Below, one piece after another: positions 11,925-22,497 of a stretch of 64,000 bases of DNA. Source of the DNA: Mantis religiosa (taxonomy: Eukaryota; Arthropoda; Insecta; Mantodea; Mantidae); contig CM060947.1 of assembly GCA_030765055.1 (NCBI GenBank), forward strand, positions 97,804,436 through 97,868,435, read 5' to 3'. The translations under genes were made by a program, and so were the position numbers. The first letter of the stretch is position 1. Each line of letters starts with the position of its first letter. The notes beneath the pieces are model-generated. The model worked only from the letters and a program-made list of their open reading frames with translations. It did not search any database and had not been told where the DNA came from.

Positions 11925-12299
11925 GATGAGAGATGATGATATATATAAGGGCGTTCAACTACGGCGGTCATCAGTGCCCTTTAAAAAACTAGTCATGGCA
12001 AAAGCCAGATATAAAACTTTCTAAAAACTATACAAGTGTAACAAAACCTATTAAAAATACACGTACATAAAAAACATCAATCAAAACCTACTAAAAATTT
12101 CGTTCACTAAATCCTAAACTCTAAACTAGACCAGAATCTAAAAACCTTCTCCACGGGTCTCCACGCATGGCCTACACGTGGGTGGGCATGTTGACCGTCT
12201 CCCTCAACCACGAAGAGGAGCCCACACGAGGGAGACTGTTGGCTCGGGACCCCAGGTGCGCCAAACCCGTACCTACCGAAGTAGGCCCCTGGGGGGAAA
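11925..12299 (-). mobile_element. short non-autonomous retroposon, copy 1, with 9-bp TSD
   Basis: This 375-bp unit is nearly identical to 21315-21720. It ends on the left in a simple AT/ATC tail next to AAGGGCGTTCAACTACGGCG, a 3'-end hairpin (GGGC...GCCC) of a type common in insect SINEs and LINE 3' ends, so the element points to the minus strand. It is flanked by CAACTTGGT at 11916-11924 and 12300-12308. The right part is GC-rich (CCCCTGGGGGG end). The internal frames of about 70-75 codons are not convincing as genes. Confidence 0.7.
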
Positions 12300-12308
12300 C
12301 AACTTGGT

Positions 12309-13919
12309 CAATAAACATGAGAGAAAGTAGGCTTTCACGGCTGAAGCCAATAAAAATGGAAGTTACTTCCGGACTTATGCAGACCACATCATAACAGCCT
12401 GGAAATAACTTCCAGTTATAATGTAATGATCATCAAAACAAAATGTATTGAAGAAAGCTAAATGATTGTTCAAAGAATAATCATGAAAATTATAGACAAT
12501 AGTTCACGAAATTGGTCATTAGCCAAATTCCATCCATGAAAAATATAAATTCCCATTACATTCTCATTGATGAACAAACTTGTCATTAGTTTTAGTTGGG
12601 AAGGCAAGCTTCAAAATTCTTGGAAATCTGCTCATTAACACTTATTTTATCTCCCACTGATCACTTATATCAACATATTCACTATGCTTTTAAAGCATTA
12701 AAATACCCATTTATATAAAATGTCTGTCTCTTTGTTAGCTGAAAGCAAGTAACACAAGAGCACAGGCTGTGTAGAATGTACCTCAAATATTTAAAAAAAA
12801 ATGGCATATTAAAAATGAAATGAAAAGCCCTCATTATTAGTGGGAGAGTATTGCTGATGCTTTATTGTACTTAGTTTACAAAGTATGAAGTATTGGACAT
12901 TGCTAATTTAGGAACAATGTATGAGACAATATATGTTGTGGATTTCTTGAAAGTACAAATTGAAAATCACAAATATTAATATTAATCTGAACTGAGTAGT
13001 CATTGTAGTATAATTTAAGTAATATTATTTGTAAGCATATTATATCTTTGCAGTAAGCATTTTAGTTATGGGTTTCTCTTGAATGATGCAACTGACTGCC
13101 TGCACCCCCATGGGCACTGCTATATAAATAACAGAAGCAGATAACCAGCCATTTCTTCCCAAAGTAATGAATGCTAACAATGTAAAAATGAATTTGCTAT
13201 ACTTACCTTTCATGATAGAATGTTTTATAGACAATGTTTCTGCATCTTTAACAAGCCTAATATCTGTTGAATACATGATGAATTTTTGTAGCTAAATATT
13301 GGAAAAATGCAGACTGTATACTTACTCCTAAATCAATGAACATAGAGAGGCATTTGTTACGTAACTTTATCTTGAGCATCACTGATAATAGTCTATGGAT
13401 AGACATAGACTGTGATACACAATCCCTTTCTTGTCTAATTCTTTCTGAGAACAAAAGCAGTTTCTCCCTTCCCTTTTTTCCACTGTGCAACATATAACAT
13501 GCACTCTCTCTGGCTAAATTTTTCCAAAAACCTGTAAATTGTGGACTTGTTTGAAAAGGTGACACCAGGCAATATCTTTAAATTCAAGCTGAAATGCTTC
13601 AGGTGACTATTAATAACACAAATGTTAAGTAATATATATAATAATTGCACATTCAAACACTATAACATCAGGTTTATACAATGCTATTCCAGCTATACAT
13701 CATGTTAATGTACTGAACTAAAAATTTAGTTTATCTGCACAGTGCTATCATTCCACCTGATACCTCTTATAAGTCAGACCTGCAGTCAGCAGTCACATCA
13801 TTTCAAGATAAAGCCAGTAAAGTATTATAGAATATAAAAGTTATGAAAGGAACAAGATAATTGCCTTCTGGAAGTGAAGAATGATGTAGTGTGCCATGTT
13901 TTCACACAGAATTGAGTGA
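12309..13919. other. presumed intron; nothing recognised
   Basis: AT-rich sequence. Minus-strand frames at 13040-13276 and 13257-13656 have no motif and look fortuitous. Confidence 0.45.
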
Positions 13920-14000
13920 TATGAGGTTCGTTTGATAAGTCTGGTAAATTTTCATGAAGGAATGGACATTTTTTATTGTAACTTTGTAAGTAGTAAGCTT

Positions 14001-14245
14001 TTTTGTAATTTTACGTCCTCCAACGTTAAATCATATCGGATGGTGAATGAGATGGGTGAAATTATGCTCAAATGTGTCCAGGGTCCATGGAGCTTAGAGC
14101 TACCTGACATTCATCTTTAAAGACAAGGGAAAACCCCGGGAAAAACCTTATCCAGGTAACTCACCCTGACCGAGATTCGAACTCGGGACCTCTTGAACGT
14201 GAGGCAGACACGCTACTATCTACGCTGCCAAGGTGGGCATAAGCT
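14001..14245 (-). mobile_element. tRNA-derived SINE (family 1), nested in the mariner
   Basis: Read on the minus strand, it starts with a tRNA-like head near 14240: a box A-like region around TAGATAGTAGCGTG, then a perfect box B GAGTTCGAATC (near 14175). A 160-bp body containing GAGTTACCTGGATAAGG ends in a short A-rich tail near 14001. The same family occurs at 34603-34804 (minus) and 38212-38465 (plus). Confidence 0.8.
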
Positions 14246-14344
14246 TGATTATTCAAAAGATTGTACAGAAAATTTGAATGTGCTACAATATACTGTTAAT
14301 TGTTGACAGCATGTGAACTGGCCAGTGTGATAGCTGGATTGAAA

Positions 14345-15367
14345 ATGGAAAAAACATAGTTTCGTGCTGTTATTAAACATTTTCATTTGAAGGGCTGGAC
14401 TACCTCACAAGTCTAAACTGAACTGGATGAAGTTCATGCAGACTCTGCACCAACATTGAAGACTGTTTACTTTTGGATCAGTGATTTTAAACGTGGCCAT
14501 AGAAGCACAGAAGATGAATCACACTCTGGTTGCCCAATTGAGGTCACCACAGGACACCATTGAAAAAATGTATGATCTGGTTATGCAAGACAGCCGAATC
14601 AAAATTTGTGAGATTGCTGAGGCTGTAGGCATCTGAACTGAGTAATTCCACAATATTCTGTATGAAAACTTGGCAGTGAAAAAGCTGTGTGAGTGATGGG
14701 TGCCACAATTGCTCACATCGACGAAAAGCACATCTGGAAGAACCTTTTACCGAGTGTCTGGCGATGTTTAATCACAATCTGCAAGACTTCTTGTGCCGAT
14801 TTGTGACTATAGATGAAATTGGATCCATCATTACATAAGAGTCAAAACAGCAGTCAAAACAATGCACAAAGACAAGTGAAAGTGCACCAAAGAAGACAAG
14901 GACCATTTTGTCAGCTGATAAGGCCACTGCTTTTTGGGATGCTCAAGAAATAATCCGGATAGACTACTTGGAAAAAGGCAAAAGCATAACTGAAGCCTAT
15001 TATGCTTCATTGAAAGAATCATTTGCAACATGAGTTGACTGAAGAGACCAAGATTGAAATGCAAAAAGGTGCTTTTTTGCCAGGATAATGCACCATCAGC
15101 AATTGCAAAGGTGAATTGCATGAGTTGGGTTTTGAATTGGTTCCTCATCCACCTTATTCACCAGACTTAACCCCAAGTAATTTCTTCCTCTTCCCAAACT
15201 TAAAAATTTGGTCTTGGTGGTAAGAAATTTTCATCAAATGAAGAAGTGATAGTCACCATCGAGTATTTTGCATACCTTAATGAAACCTATTTTTCCGACG
15301 GGATGAAAAAGCTGAAACATCACTGGACCATGTTTATAGCCATCAATGCAGACTATGTCAAGAAATA
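14345..15367 (+). pseudogene. mariner transposase pseudogene
   Basis: From the ATG at 14345 to the TAA at 15365-15367 the sequence follows a mariner transposase of about 340 codons, but with many stops and shifts. Recognisable parts are an HTH region (AVIKHFHLKGWTTSQV), RIKICEIAEAVG (second HTH), a decayed first catalytic block near 14805, and VPHPPYSPDLTPSNFFLF near 15137-15190, which carries the third catalytic Asp of the D34D signature. It is surely inactive. It is a different mariner lineage from those at 1, 29037 and 50253. Confidence 0.85.
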
Positions 15368-15621
15368 AGGTGAGATGTTCACGAGAAAAAAAGTTATTGG
15401 TTTTTTACCAGACTTATCAAATGACACTTGTATAATACCTAGAGCATCAATAAAGAACCACTGGACCATTATGCTTTGAAGGAATAGTACAAGCTATAAT
15501 ATTAATGTGACATTTCTTTTCAGTTCAGATCTATAACTTGAATTTGCAAGTCAGAGCTGCTGAGTATTCCCATATCAGGTTGGCAGACAGAATGAAACTA
15601 ACTCTATTTTTTCCCTTTCAG

Positions 15622-15747
15622 TCATTATTAAGTGATCCAAACCCCAACTCTCCAGCAAATTCCATGGCAGCTCAACTGTATAAGGAAAATCGAAGGGAGT
15701 ATGAGAAGAGAGTTAAAGCATGTGTGGAGCAGAGCTTCGTAGACTAG
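15622..15747 (+). CDS. Ubc6: Ubc6/UBE2A ubiquitin-conjugating enzyme, terminal exon A (Drosophila-like ending)
   Basis: This exon encodes the last 41 residues of the Rad6-type E2 enzyme, beginning SLLSDPNPNSPANS and ending KACVEQSFVD, then TAG at 15745-15747. Known Drosophila Ubc6 is 151 residues and ends almost identically; the exon corresponds to residues 111-151, the C-terminal helices of the E2 fold. The active-site Cys is in earlier exons, outside the window. The family monoubiquitinates histone H2B and PCNA with Bre1/Rad18-type E3 ligases in the nucleus. The acceptor is strong: a pyrimidine run (CTATTTTTTCCCTTTCAG) ends at 15621, and the exon begins in phase 0 at a Ser codon. Frame sequence before 15622 is intron. 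A second, diverged version of the exon is at 39708. There is no sign of decay; synonymous differences from exon B argue for long-term selection on both. Confidence 0.92.
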   Translation, partial: SLLSDPNPNSPANSMAAQLYKENRREYEKRVKACVEQSFVD

Positions 15748-16330
15748 TGTCTGTCACGTGTGTTATGTATATTGCAAAAACTATCACTAACAAAACAAAT
15801 TCTAGTGCAAGATAGCACTTATGGCTGTTTTTATTAGTGTTAATCATTTGTGGGTTTGTTTTCCCAGCTGTGCCACAAACACAATTGGTGTTTACTTCTA
15901 TTAACATCCTGAGTTAAAACACCAGTGAGCACTAAAATGGTTTTTCAACCAGTGAAATTTAAATTAAAAAGCCAGTTGCCTTAAAATGCAAAATGGCTTC
16001 ATAACAATCGAAGTAGGGGAAAAAGAGAGAAAAAACCATAGGGCTAGAAGCTTCCTTATACGTGTGATTGCGTGAGTGTGTGTATATGTGGCTGCAAGTG
16101 TTAATAAAGTTTGTGTTGTGTAAAATATTATATAGCTACATATTAATGCTTTAAGGCAATATTGTGTAGTGCTTAAAAAAATAACAATTTCTGAAAAAAT
16201 ATGTAATTTCTATTGTTTTCCTGTTTGTTTTCCTTTCTCTTTTTTAACCTAAAAGAGGTTACTACAAAGGGTGTGCCTGAGCTGTCAATCATTTTAAGGA
16301 ATTTTATCTTATGAAATAAATGTAAATAAA
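15748..16330 (+). other. Ubc6: probable 3' UTR of the exon-A isoform
   Basis: Non-coding sequence after the exon A stop. Candidate polyadenylation signals AATAAA occur at 16103-16108 and 16315-16320; the first is followed by a TG-rich stretch (TTTGTGTTGTG). The true cleavage site needs transcript data. Confidence 0.5.
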
Positions 16331-19300
16331 TCATCTTAAAGTAAATGAAATTCAGACAATTTTATCTTTTAAGTATAGTTTTCATACTTCATACATAATA
16401 TATTTTGTTGCATGTATTTATTATTTAGATTTTTAGTGTACATCATTTGGCCCAAGTGCTTCATGTACATTAGTAGCTCTGCTGTAAGAAATTAGCTCCG
16501 CCCCTTTTTATAAAACTATTGTAGAAAATTATGTTGTGTGTTGGTAACCAGTTTTTGTTTTCTTTAATCATGTTAATTTTTAAAATAGAACTTCGATATA
16601 AGAAGCATCAATCTCACCTGGAGTACAACAGCTTTCATAATGTGCTTCATTGTTTCATTTATGTACCATTTAGAACAAAATCCATTAAAAATTAAGGGTT
16701 AATACATTTAATGTCTCAAATATGTTAAAATATTATTACATGGAGTGACCTTAATGTTTCTTACATGCAGATCTGATAAAATCTTATCTTGCATGGGAAA
16801 CTAAAATATCATCTGCTGGCAACTTGCAATTGAATATACAAAATTGGTACAGACAATTTGGTGTATTTAGAAGTTGGTTTTATTACAAGAATACCTGTGT
16901 TCATAGAAAAAAATACTATTTGTTACAAATATTTAGGAAAGTGCTATAATTCATCATTTTGTTGAATTCACTTAATTTTCGTGATATTAGTGTATTTTTA
17001 TACATTTGTTCCAAACACATTCTATTGCATATCTGACATGCTGATCTCCATTTAGAGAGAGAGGTCTGCAAATGTAAATGTGGTTTTAGAGATGATTACA
17101 TGTTCTACAAAGCTTCAAACTAAAGGCCACCAAATCTTAATAGAAAGATTTGGACAAAGCTGAATGTTGTAGATTAGCTTTGATCATCTGCAGTTACATC
17201 CAGAAATGACATCTGTTTATTTACAGCTACACCTTTTAGTGCAGTAATAAGGATCCTTCATGTCCCAGTTACAGACGTACATGCAGAAATACATATATCA
17301 TAGTTCTTCTTGTGGTTTAGAGCACTACGTCTGTTAAGGGAGGCCATACTTGACTCACACTTATTTGAGGCTGCTGCTCACCTAAGGTAACTAAATTATA
17401 TTTGGGCCTCCTTCACTTTTAAGACATGTTTATTCCTGACGTACCCCCTGACGTACCCCCATAATTTTTTTGGATGCAGCAAACTATTCATAAACATAAG
17501 TGAAAATTCTGTAAATCAATTTAAACCTTTTTGCACGCATTATGGTGGAACACCTTAGTTGTTATGAGGGAAGCAGAGGCAAACTGTAGAGAGATTCTAC
17601 TTTTTGTACCTTAATCTTTAATTTCATATATTTATTTACTTGAAGCCATACAGAACCATTAGAAAATGTACACAGTGCCCTTAGGATGCTACAGAGCATT
17701 GTGTGAGAAATAGCTCTAAATGCATGTGTGTATTTCTGATGATTAAGCTACCTAGTAGCGGGTGATGAAAATATATAGGCAATTGTGGAAATAGATGTTT
17801 TAAATGCTTGATTGCTGATCAAAGTTTTTTTTTAAAAAAAAAAGAAAATACATCATGAAGTTTCAAACTGCAGATCATGAATATATGACTTCATCTTAAA
17901 AACGACACAGTTGATCTGAACTAAGTACAAGATATATTTTGGTCCCTTATAACAAATTCAACATTGAGCTGTGAATATAAATCTTATTTGAAATTAACAT
18001 TTAAAAAAAGTGAGTAAAGATTGTAGTAGAATACTTGTAACTTGAATATAGAAATTAAAGCAATCATATGTGTTTATAAAATAAAGTCAGGGACATACAA
18101 CCATTTTTTGAACAGAAAGCTTTGAAGTTGGTGTAAAATGCAAAACCTACTCCATATGTGTCAGCATGCACAATTTAGAAAACTTCCATTTTGTTTTTCT
18201 CTGTGTTTGATTAGCATCTTGTCTTCTCATACCAAAATCCCATACTAGATTACCAGCTAAGGCAGGGATTTTTTATCTTAATGGTAATTGTCGCTTACCA
18301 TCCACAGAGACTTCATTATGTGAGGCTGAATGAAAATTGTTTCAAAGAAAAGTATAAAACTGGTTAAAGCAAGCAAGCGAAACGTTGCTCATTAGATCAT
18401 AGTAGTTACAATCTGCTGTATGAAAGAAACACATAATATATTTTAACATATAAATCTTCAGGTGAAATTTCTATCTTATTTTCTTGGCTTAGGGTAACTT
18501 AGGTTATGACTGAATCCTAATCAATAAAAATGCTAACTTTGCAAGCTGCACCTCAGTAAAATGTTAAAATCTCATTTGCATAACTTACTGTTTTATGTTT
18601 AACAAGTAACATTTCAATGTGTAACAGTAAATTGTCTTCTGAATGCTAAGCATCTGCTACTTACTACACATGCAAATTTTATTCAAGTAAGCCATTGAGT
18701 GAGGAATATTAGTAATCCACTGTCAGTGGAAATGACAAACTTTAAAGATCATTTTGTCATGTATTATTTAATCACACTAACTTATTTCCATTACTGGCCG
18801 ATGATAATAGTTCTTACAGCTAGATAGTAGTTGATAATGGTTTTTTTTAAATTTAGAAAGATTTATATGGTAGGAAAGCATGAAGAATGAATGGCATGTT
18901 GCCAGTGCAACTTCATGTATTAAGTTAATTTATCCAGTAAATGTGTGATATGAAATTCATTGGTATCTTTCTGACAAAGGAAAAAGAGTGCATTGCCCTA
19001 TAGATTTTGAGACAAAAATCAGAGTACTTAATTTAAATTATAGTTTACTCCATCTCAAACAGCAAAGCAAACATATGTGAAATGAAGATTATTGGTATTG
19101 AGCTTTTTTATTTAAATTTTGTCATTTAACTAGATTGGTCATATGTTTAGTGAATGAAGTGGGTGTACAGTGTCTAAATGAGCATGAGATCCTTAGAAGT
19201 CATTCTGTATTCATCTAAATATAAGGAAAAACCATGAGGAATAAAAAACAAAATGGAACTGATTCAAACTCAGGGCCTCATGAATGTGAGCCTCACTCCA

Positions 19301-19398
19301 GAAAGTGGGCCCTGTATTCATTTTTATTTTCCCTATTTATCTTATTCTGGCATTTTTGTACAAACAAATGCATTTTTGTACAAACTTTGTCAGAGTAT
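16331..19398. other. interval between the two terminal exons; nothing recognised
   Basis: AT-rich and free of recognisable coding sequence or named repeats. A short direct repeat CTGACGTACCCC lies at about 17438-17459. Confidence 0.45.
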
Positions 19399-19585
19399 TT
19401 GTAGTCAGGTTTTAACACTTTGTAACTTACATTTTTATATTGTCGGACCAGTTTTGAAAGCTATTGCATCCATTTTCAACCTTGGTCCAACTATCATCTA
19501 TTGAAAATGGATGCAACGGCTTCCAAAACTAGTCCTCAGTAATATAAAATGTAAGGGACTAAGTGTTAAGAACAGACTGCAAATA
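19399..19585. repeat. imperfect hairpin repeat
   Basis: Arms 19399-19476 and 19500-19585 are inverted copies separated by a 23-bp loop; the inner stem contains TTGCATCCATTTTCA and its complement. A related sequence forms the widely spaced inverted pair at 32502-33080, so this is an interspersed palindromic repeat family. Confidence 0.6.
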
Positions 19586-21302
19586 GTTTTTTCAATTTTG
19601 ATGTCACCAGTACCAAATTCCTCCAGTCACGCATAAATGCTACAGTGACATTACTTCCTCCTCTAAGCTTGCACTAGTGCTTATTAAATCATGTTATTCA
19701 CAGAATGTTTTTAAATAACTATAGTCTTATATTCAAAATACCTAGAATAGTAATTGTGTATGCAGTATATAATACACGTAGTTGTGCAAAACTCAATGGC
19801 AGTGGCATTATCTACACTTACCTTTTTATCAGAAATTTATCAAACAGATAAAATGGAATGTTTTCTAGAGTATAAGGATAAAAAGTGTGTCAGCAGTTTT
19901 AAAATGAATTACTGGGAACTATTATTAATACTTTATATGCATTAAATAATTAAAATATTGTGGGCCTCCATTTTTATGATTTTTCTTGCTTCTATGACAC
20001 ATGCTTGGAAACTCAAGATTAATTTCTACATTCACTAGATTATGACTGCCATTGCCTCCACCGTTTCATATTTCTAATAGACATTAATTTCATCTGCAAA
20101 TATTGACTTAAAAGAACAGAAGGTTGAGAACTATGGATTCCAAAGTGCTATGCTGAGAAACTTAATGATCTGATGAATTATTTTATTGAAGAAACAAGAT
20201 TTGTATGTTAATATTACCTGCAGACCATCAGATGCCCGTGCTGATTTGTTTCTAAGCATTGCTTTCAAAATCATCTTGTTACACCATTAATAATCAGGAG
20301 ATTTTTTAAGCCAGTTAAAAAGAGATTATATTTGGAAAAAATTGATTTCAATCACCATTTCTTGATGTCCACTGTTGATTCACAACTGCAGTTGATATTA
20401 ATGGATACCAGCAAATGACATCCTTAGCCAAATATCACAGCTTATTTTTACATTCAAATTCTCACACATATTTTGAAGATGCACTGTAAGAAACTCAAGA
20501 TTGCAAAACCTGATCTCCAGCTATCTATGAAGTTACTGCTACCAAGCCTTCAAGTTTTTACTTCTTTTTAGCCCAACTATTTAATCAATACTTAAATACT
20601 TAAGCTATTTGAAACATTTAGTGAAAATTAAAGATGTAATACACAATTATTGGAGAAACCCATTTCTAGTGAAATACACTCGAATATCCATCCACTTTGT
20701 CTGGACCTGTTATGTGTTCTGATGTGTATAATTAACAGGAAATGGAAATAGGTATAAAAAATAAAATTGCAGTTGATATGACTAAGGCAATTACTCCTCC
20801 TAGCTACTCCTTTACAATCCCAAGTTACCCAGGTAATGTAACCAGAATTATTGGTCTCACAATCTTAATCTTACCATAGTACTTTGTCAATGGGAAAAAC
20901 TAAAAACTTTGAGAGGGCCTATCATTAAGCAGATGCACCATGCAACCTTTTGATTTCTGAAATTATTGAATATACAAATAGCACAGAATAAAAGGGAATA
21001 CTAGAAACTAGGCAATACAGATGCCTATTTATTTTTTTAAGAATGGACACGAATGCTTTAAACTGTAAAATAATTTCCAACATTTCCAAAAATCTATGTA
21101 ATTATATGTATTTTACTGGTATTTACTGAAATTATGTATAAGTAAGAATATGGCCTAGGCTTGATTTTAAGTACATTTTTTTCTGCAGTGGAAACAAGGT
21201 CTGAAAATTATTACATTTAAAAAGTTTACTTGCTTTGTACATCTACCATTGGTTTCTGAAGTAATTCTGATGGCTTTGACTTCAGTTGTTGGTACTTCCA
21301 GC
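19586..21302. other. nothing recognised
   Basis: AT-rich sequence between the terminal exons. I see no gene, RNA or named repeat. Confidence 0.45.
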
Positions 21303-21314
21303 ACTAGTTCAGAT

Positions 21315-21323
21315 GATAAATGA

Positions 21324-21373
<50 letters not shown>

Positions 21374-21720
21374 GCGCTCAACTATGATGGTCATCAGCGC
21401 CCTTTAAAAAACTAGTCATGGCAAAAGCCAGATATAAAACTTTCTAAAAACTATACAAGTGTAACAAAACCTATTAAAAATACACGTACATAAAAAACAT
21501 CAATCAAAACCTACTAAAAATTTCGTTCACTAAATCCTAAACTCTAAACTAGACAAGAATCTAAAAACCTTCTCCACGGGTCTCCACGCACGGCCTACAC
21601 ATGGGTGGGCCTGTTGACCATCTCCCTCAACCACGAAGAGGAGCCCACACGAGGGAGACTGTTGGCTCGGGACCCCGGGTGCGCCAAACCCGTACCTACC
21701 GAAGTAGGCCCCTGGGGGGT
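21315..21720 (-). mobile_element. short non-autonomous retroposon, copy 2, with 12-bp TSD and (AT)n tail
   Basis: The body is nearly identical to 11925-12299. The exact unit is fixed by a perfect 12-bp direct repeat ACTAGTTCAGAT at 21303-21314 and 21721-21732. The left (3') end is an expanded (AT)n run (about 21330-21371) next to the GGGC/GCCC hairpin (AAGGGCGCTC...GCGCCC). The opposite end is CCCCTGGGGGGT. The near identity of the two copies and the intact TSD suggest recent activity. Confidence 0.8.
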
Positions 21721-21732
21721 ACTAGTTCAGAT

Positions 21733-22288
21733 TTTAGCTGTTTTGTAACACCCAAATGTAGGTGATTTCATAACAACAACAATTTCTAAAATTTGAGCAG
21801 TTAAGTAAATTATGTACCATATGTTAAAAACTTTTTATTACCTTAGTTCAATAGTGAGAAACTTTTAAACATAGGTTTTGCATAGATAAAAGCACAAATA
21901 TCCCTAAAAAAAATTAATACCATGCCTTGTTGCAATTTTCTTCTATTCATTTTTGATGCAAATTACTCCTTGCACTTTGTGGTTCAATTTTTATGAGAAA
22001 CTTTATTCTTTATCTTTACAAATATATTTATGAAATTTTTTTTCTCTCTTTCATGCCGCTGATTTGTTAGAAAGTTATACTATAATGCTCTTAAGACAAA
22101 TTTAATACCTCAATTAGTAAATCTATGATATAAAAACTAACAGTTAGCTATGTTTATATAAGCTTAAAGAGCAGAAAAGAGTTAAATTAATTACTTCTTC
22201 AATCCTTTATGTTCCTAAGGTGTCTATGAAGGTAATATTTTGTGTGTAATTATTATAAACTGTTCATTATTTGAAAAGAAATTAACAC
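21733..22288. other. nothing recognised
   Basis: AT-rich intron-like sequence. Confidence 0.4.
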
Positions 22289-22299
22289 GTGCTGATATT

Positions 22300-22486
22300 A
22301 CATAAGAAATAGAAGTTAGCAACAGTGAAGCAACAATTACTGCATAAAATATAATTATTTGTAACAAACTTCACTTATCTTTTAAAAAAATTGATGAAAA
22401 TTTCACAATTCATTCGAAATTATCAGTTTTCTTAAAAGATAGTGAAGTTTGTCACAAATAATTATAGTTTATGTAGTTAGTACATT
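22300..22486 (-). mobile_element. Penelope-like hairpin element
   Basis: Inverted arms around 22340-22395 and 22420-22478 contain AATTATTTGTAACAAACTTCAC and its near complement. A one-sided tail (22300-22340) is homologous to the tail of the Penelope-like copy at 37280-37722 and to 38940-38998 (GTTGCTTCACTGTTG). The unit is flanked by an 11-bp direct repeat with one mismatch (GTGCTGATATT at 22289-22299, GTGCTGAAATT at 22487-22497). There is no coding sequence. Confidence 0.65.
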
Positions 22487-22497
22487 GTGCTGAAATT

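Larger units (their letters stand above)
13922..15430 (+). mobile_element. mariner element, both ends present, interrupted by a SINE
   Basis: The terminal inverted repeats share TTTGATAAGTCTGGTAAA at the left (about 13931-13948) and its complement at the right (about 15402-15420), with TA at both outer edges (13920-13921, 15431-15432). Removing the nested SINE (14001-14245) leaves about 1.26 kb, the usual mariner length. The transposase gene lies inside on the + strand (14345-15367). Confidence 0.85.

Noticed and set aside
15538..15621. Extension of exon A upstream in the same frame from an ATG at 15538
   Set aside because: This stretch includes the pyrimidine tract and AG acceptor and does not resemble the E2 sequence that should precede SLLSDP.
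15622..15747. Exon A as part of a processed Ubc6 pseudogene
   Set aside because: No upstream E2 coding sequence is joined to it, a good acceptor is present and there is no decay.
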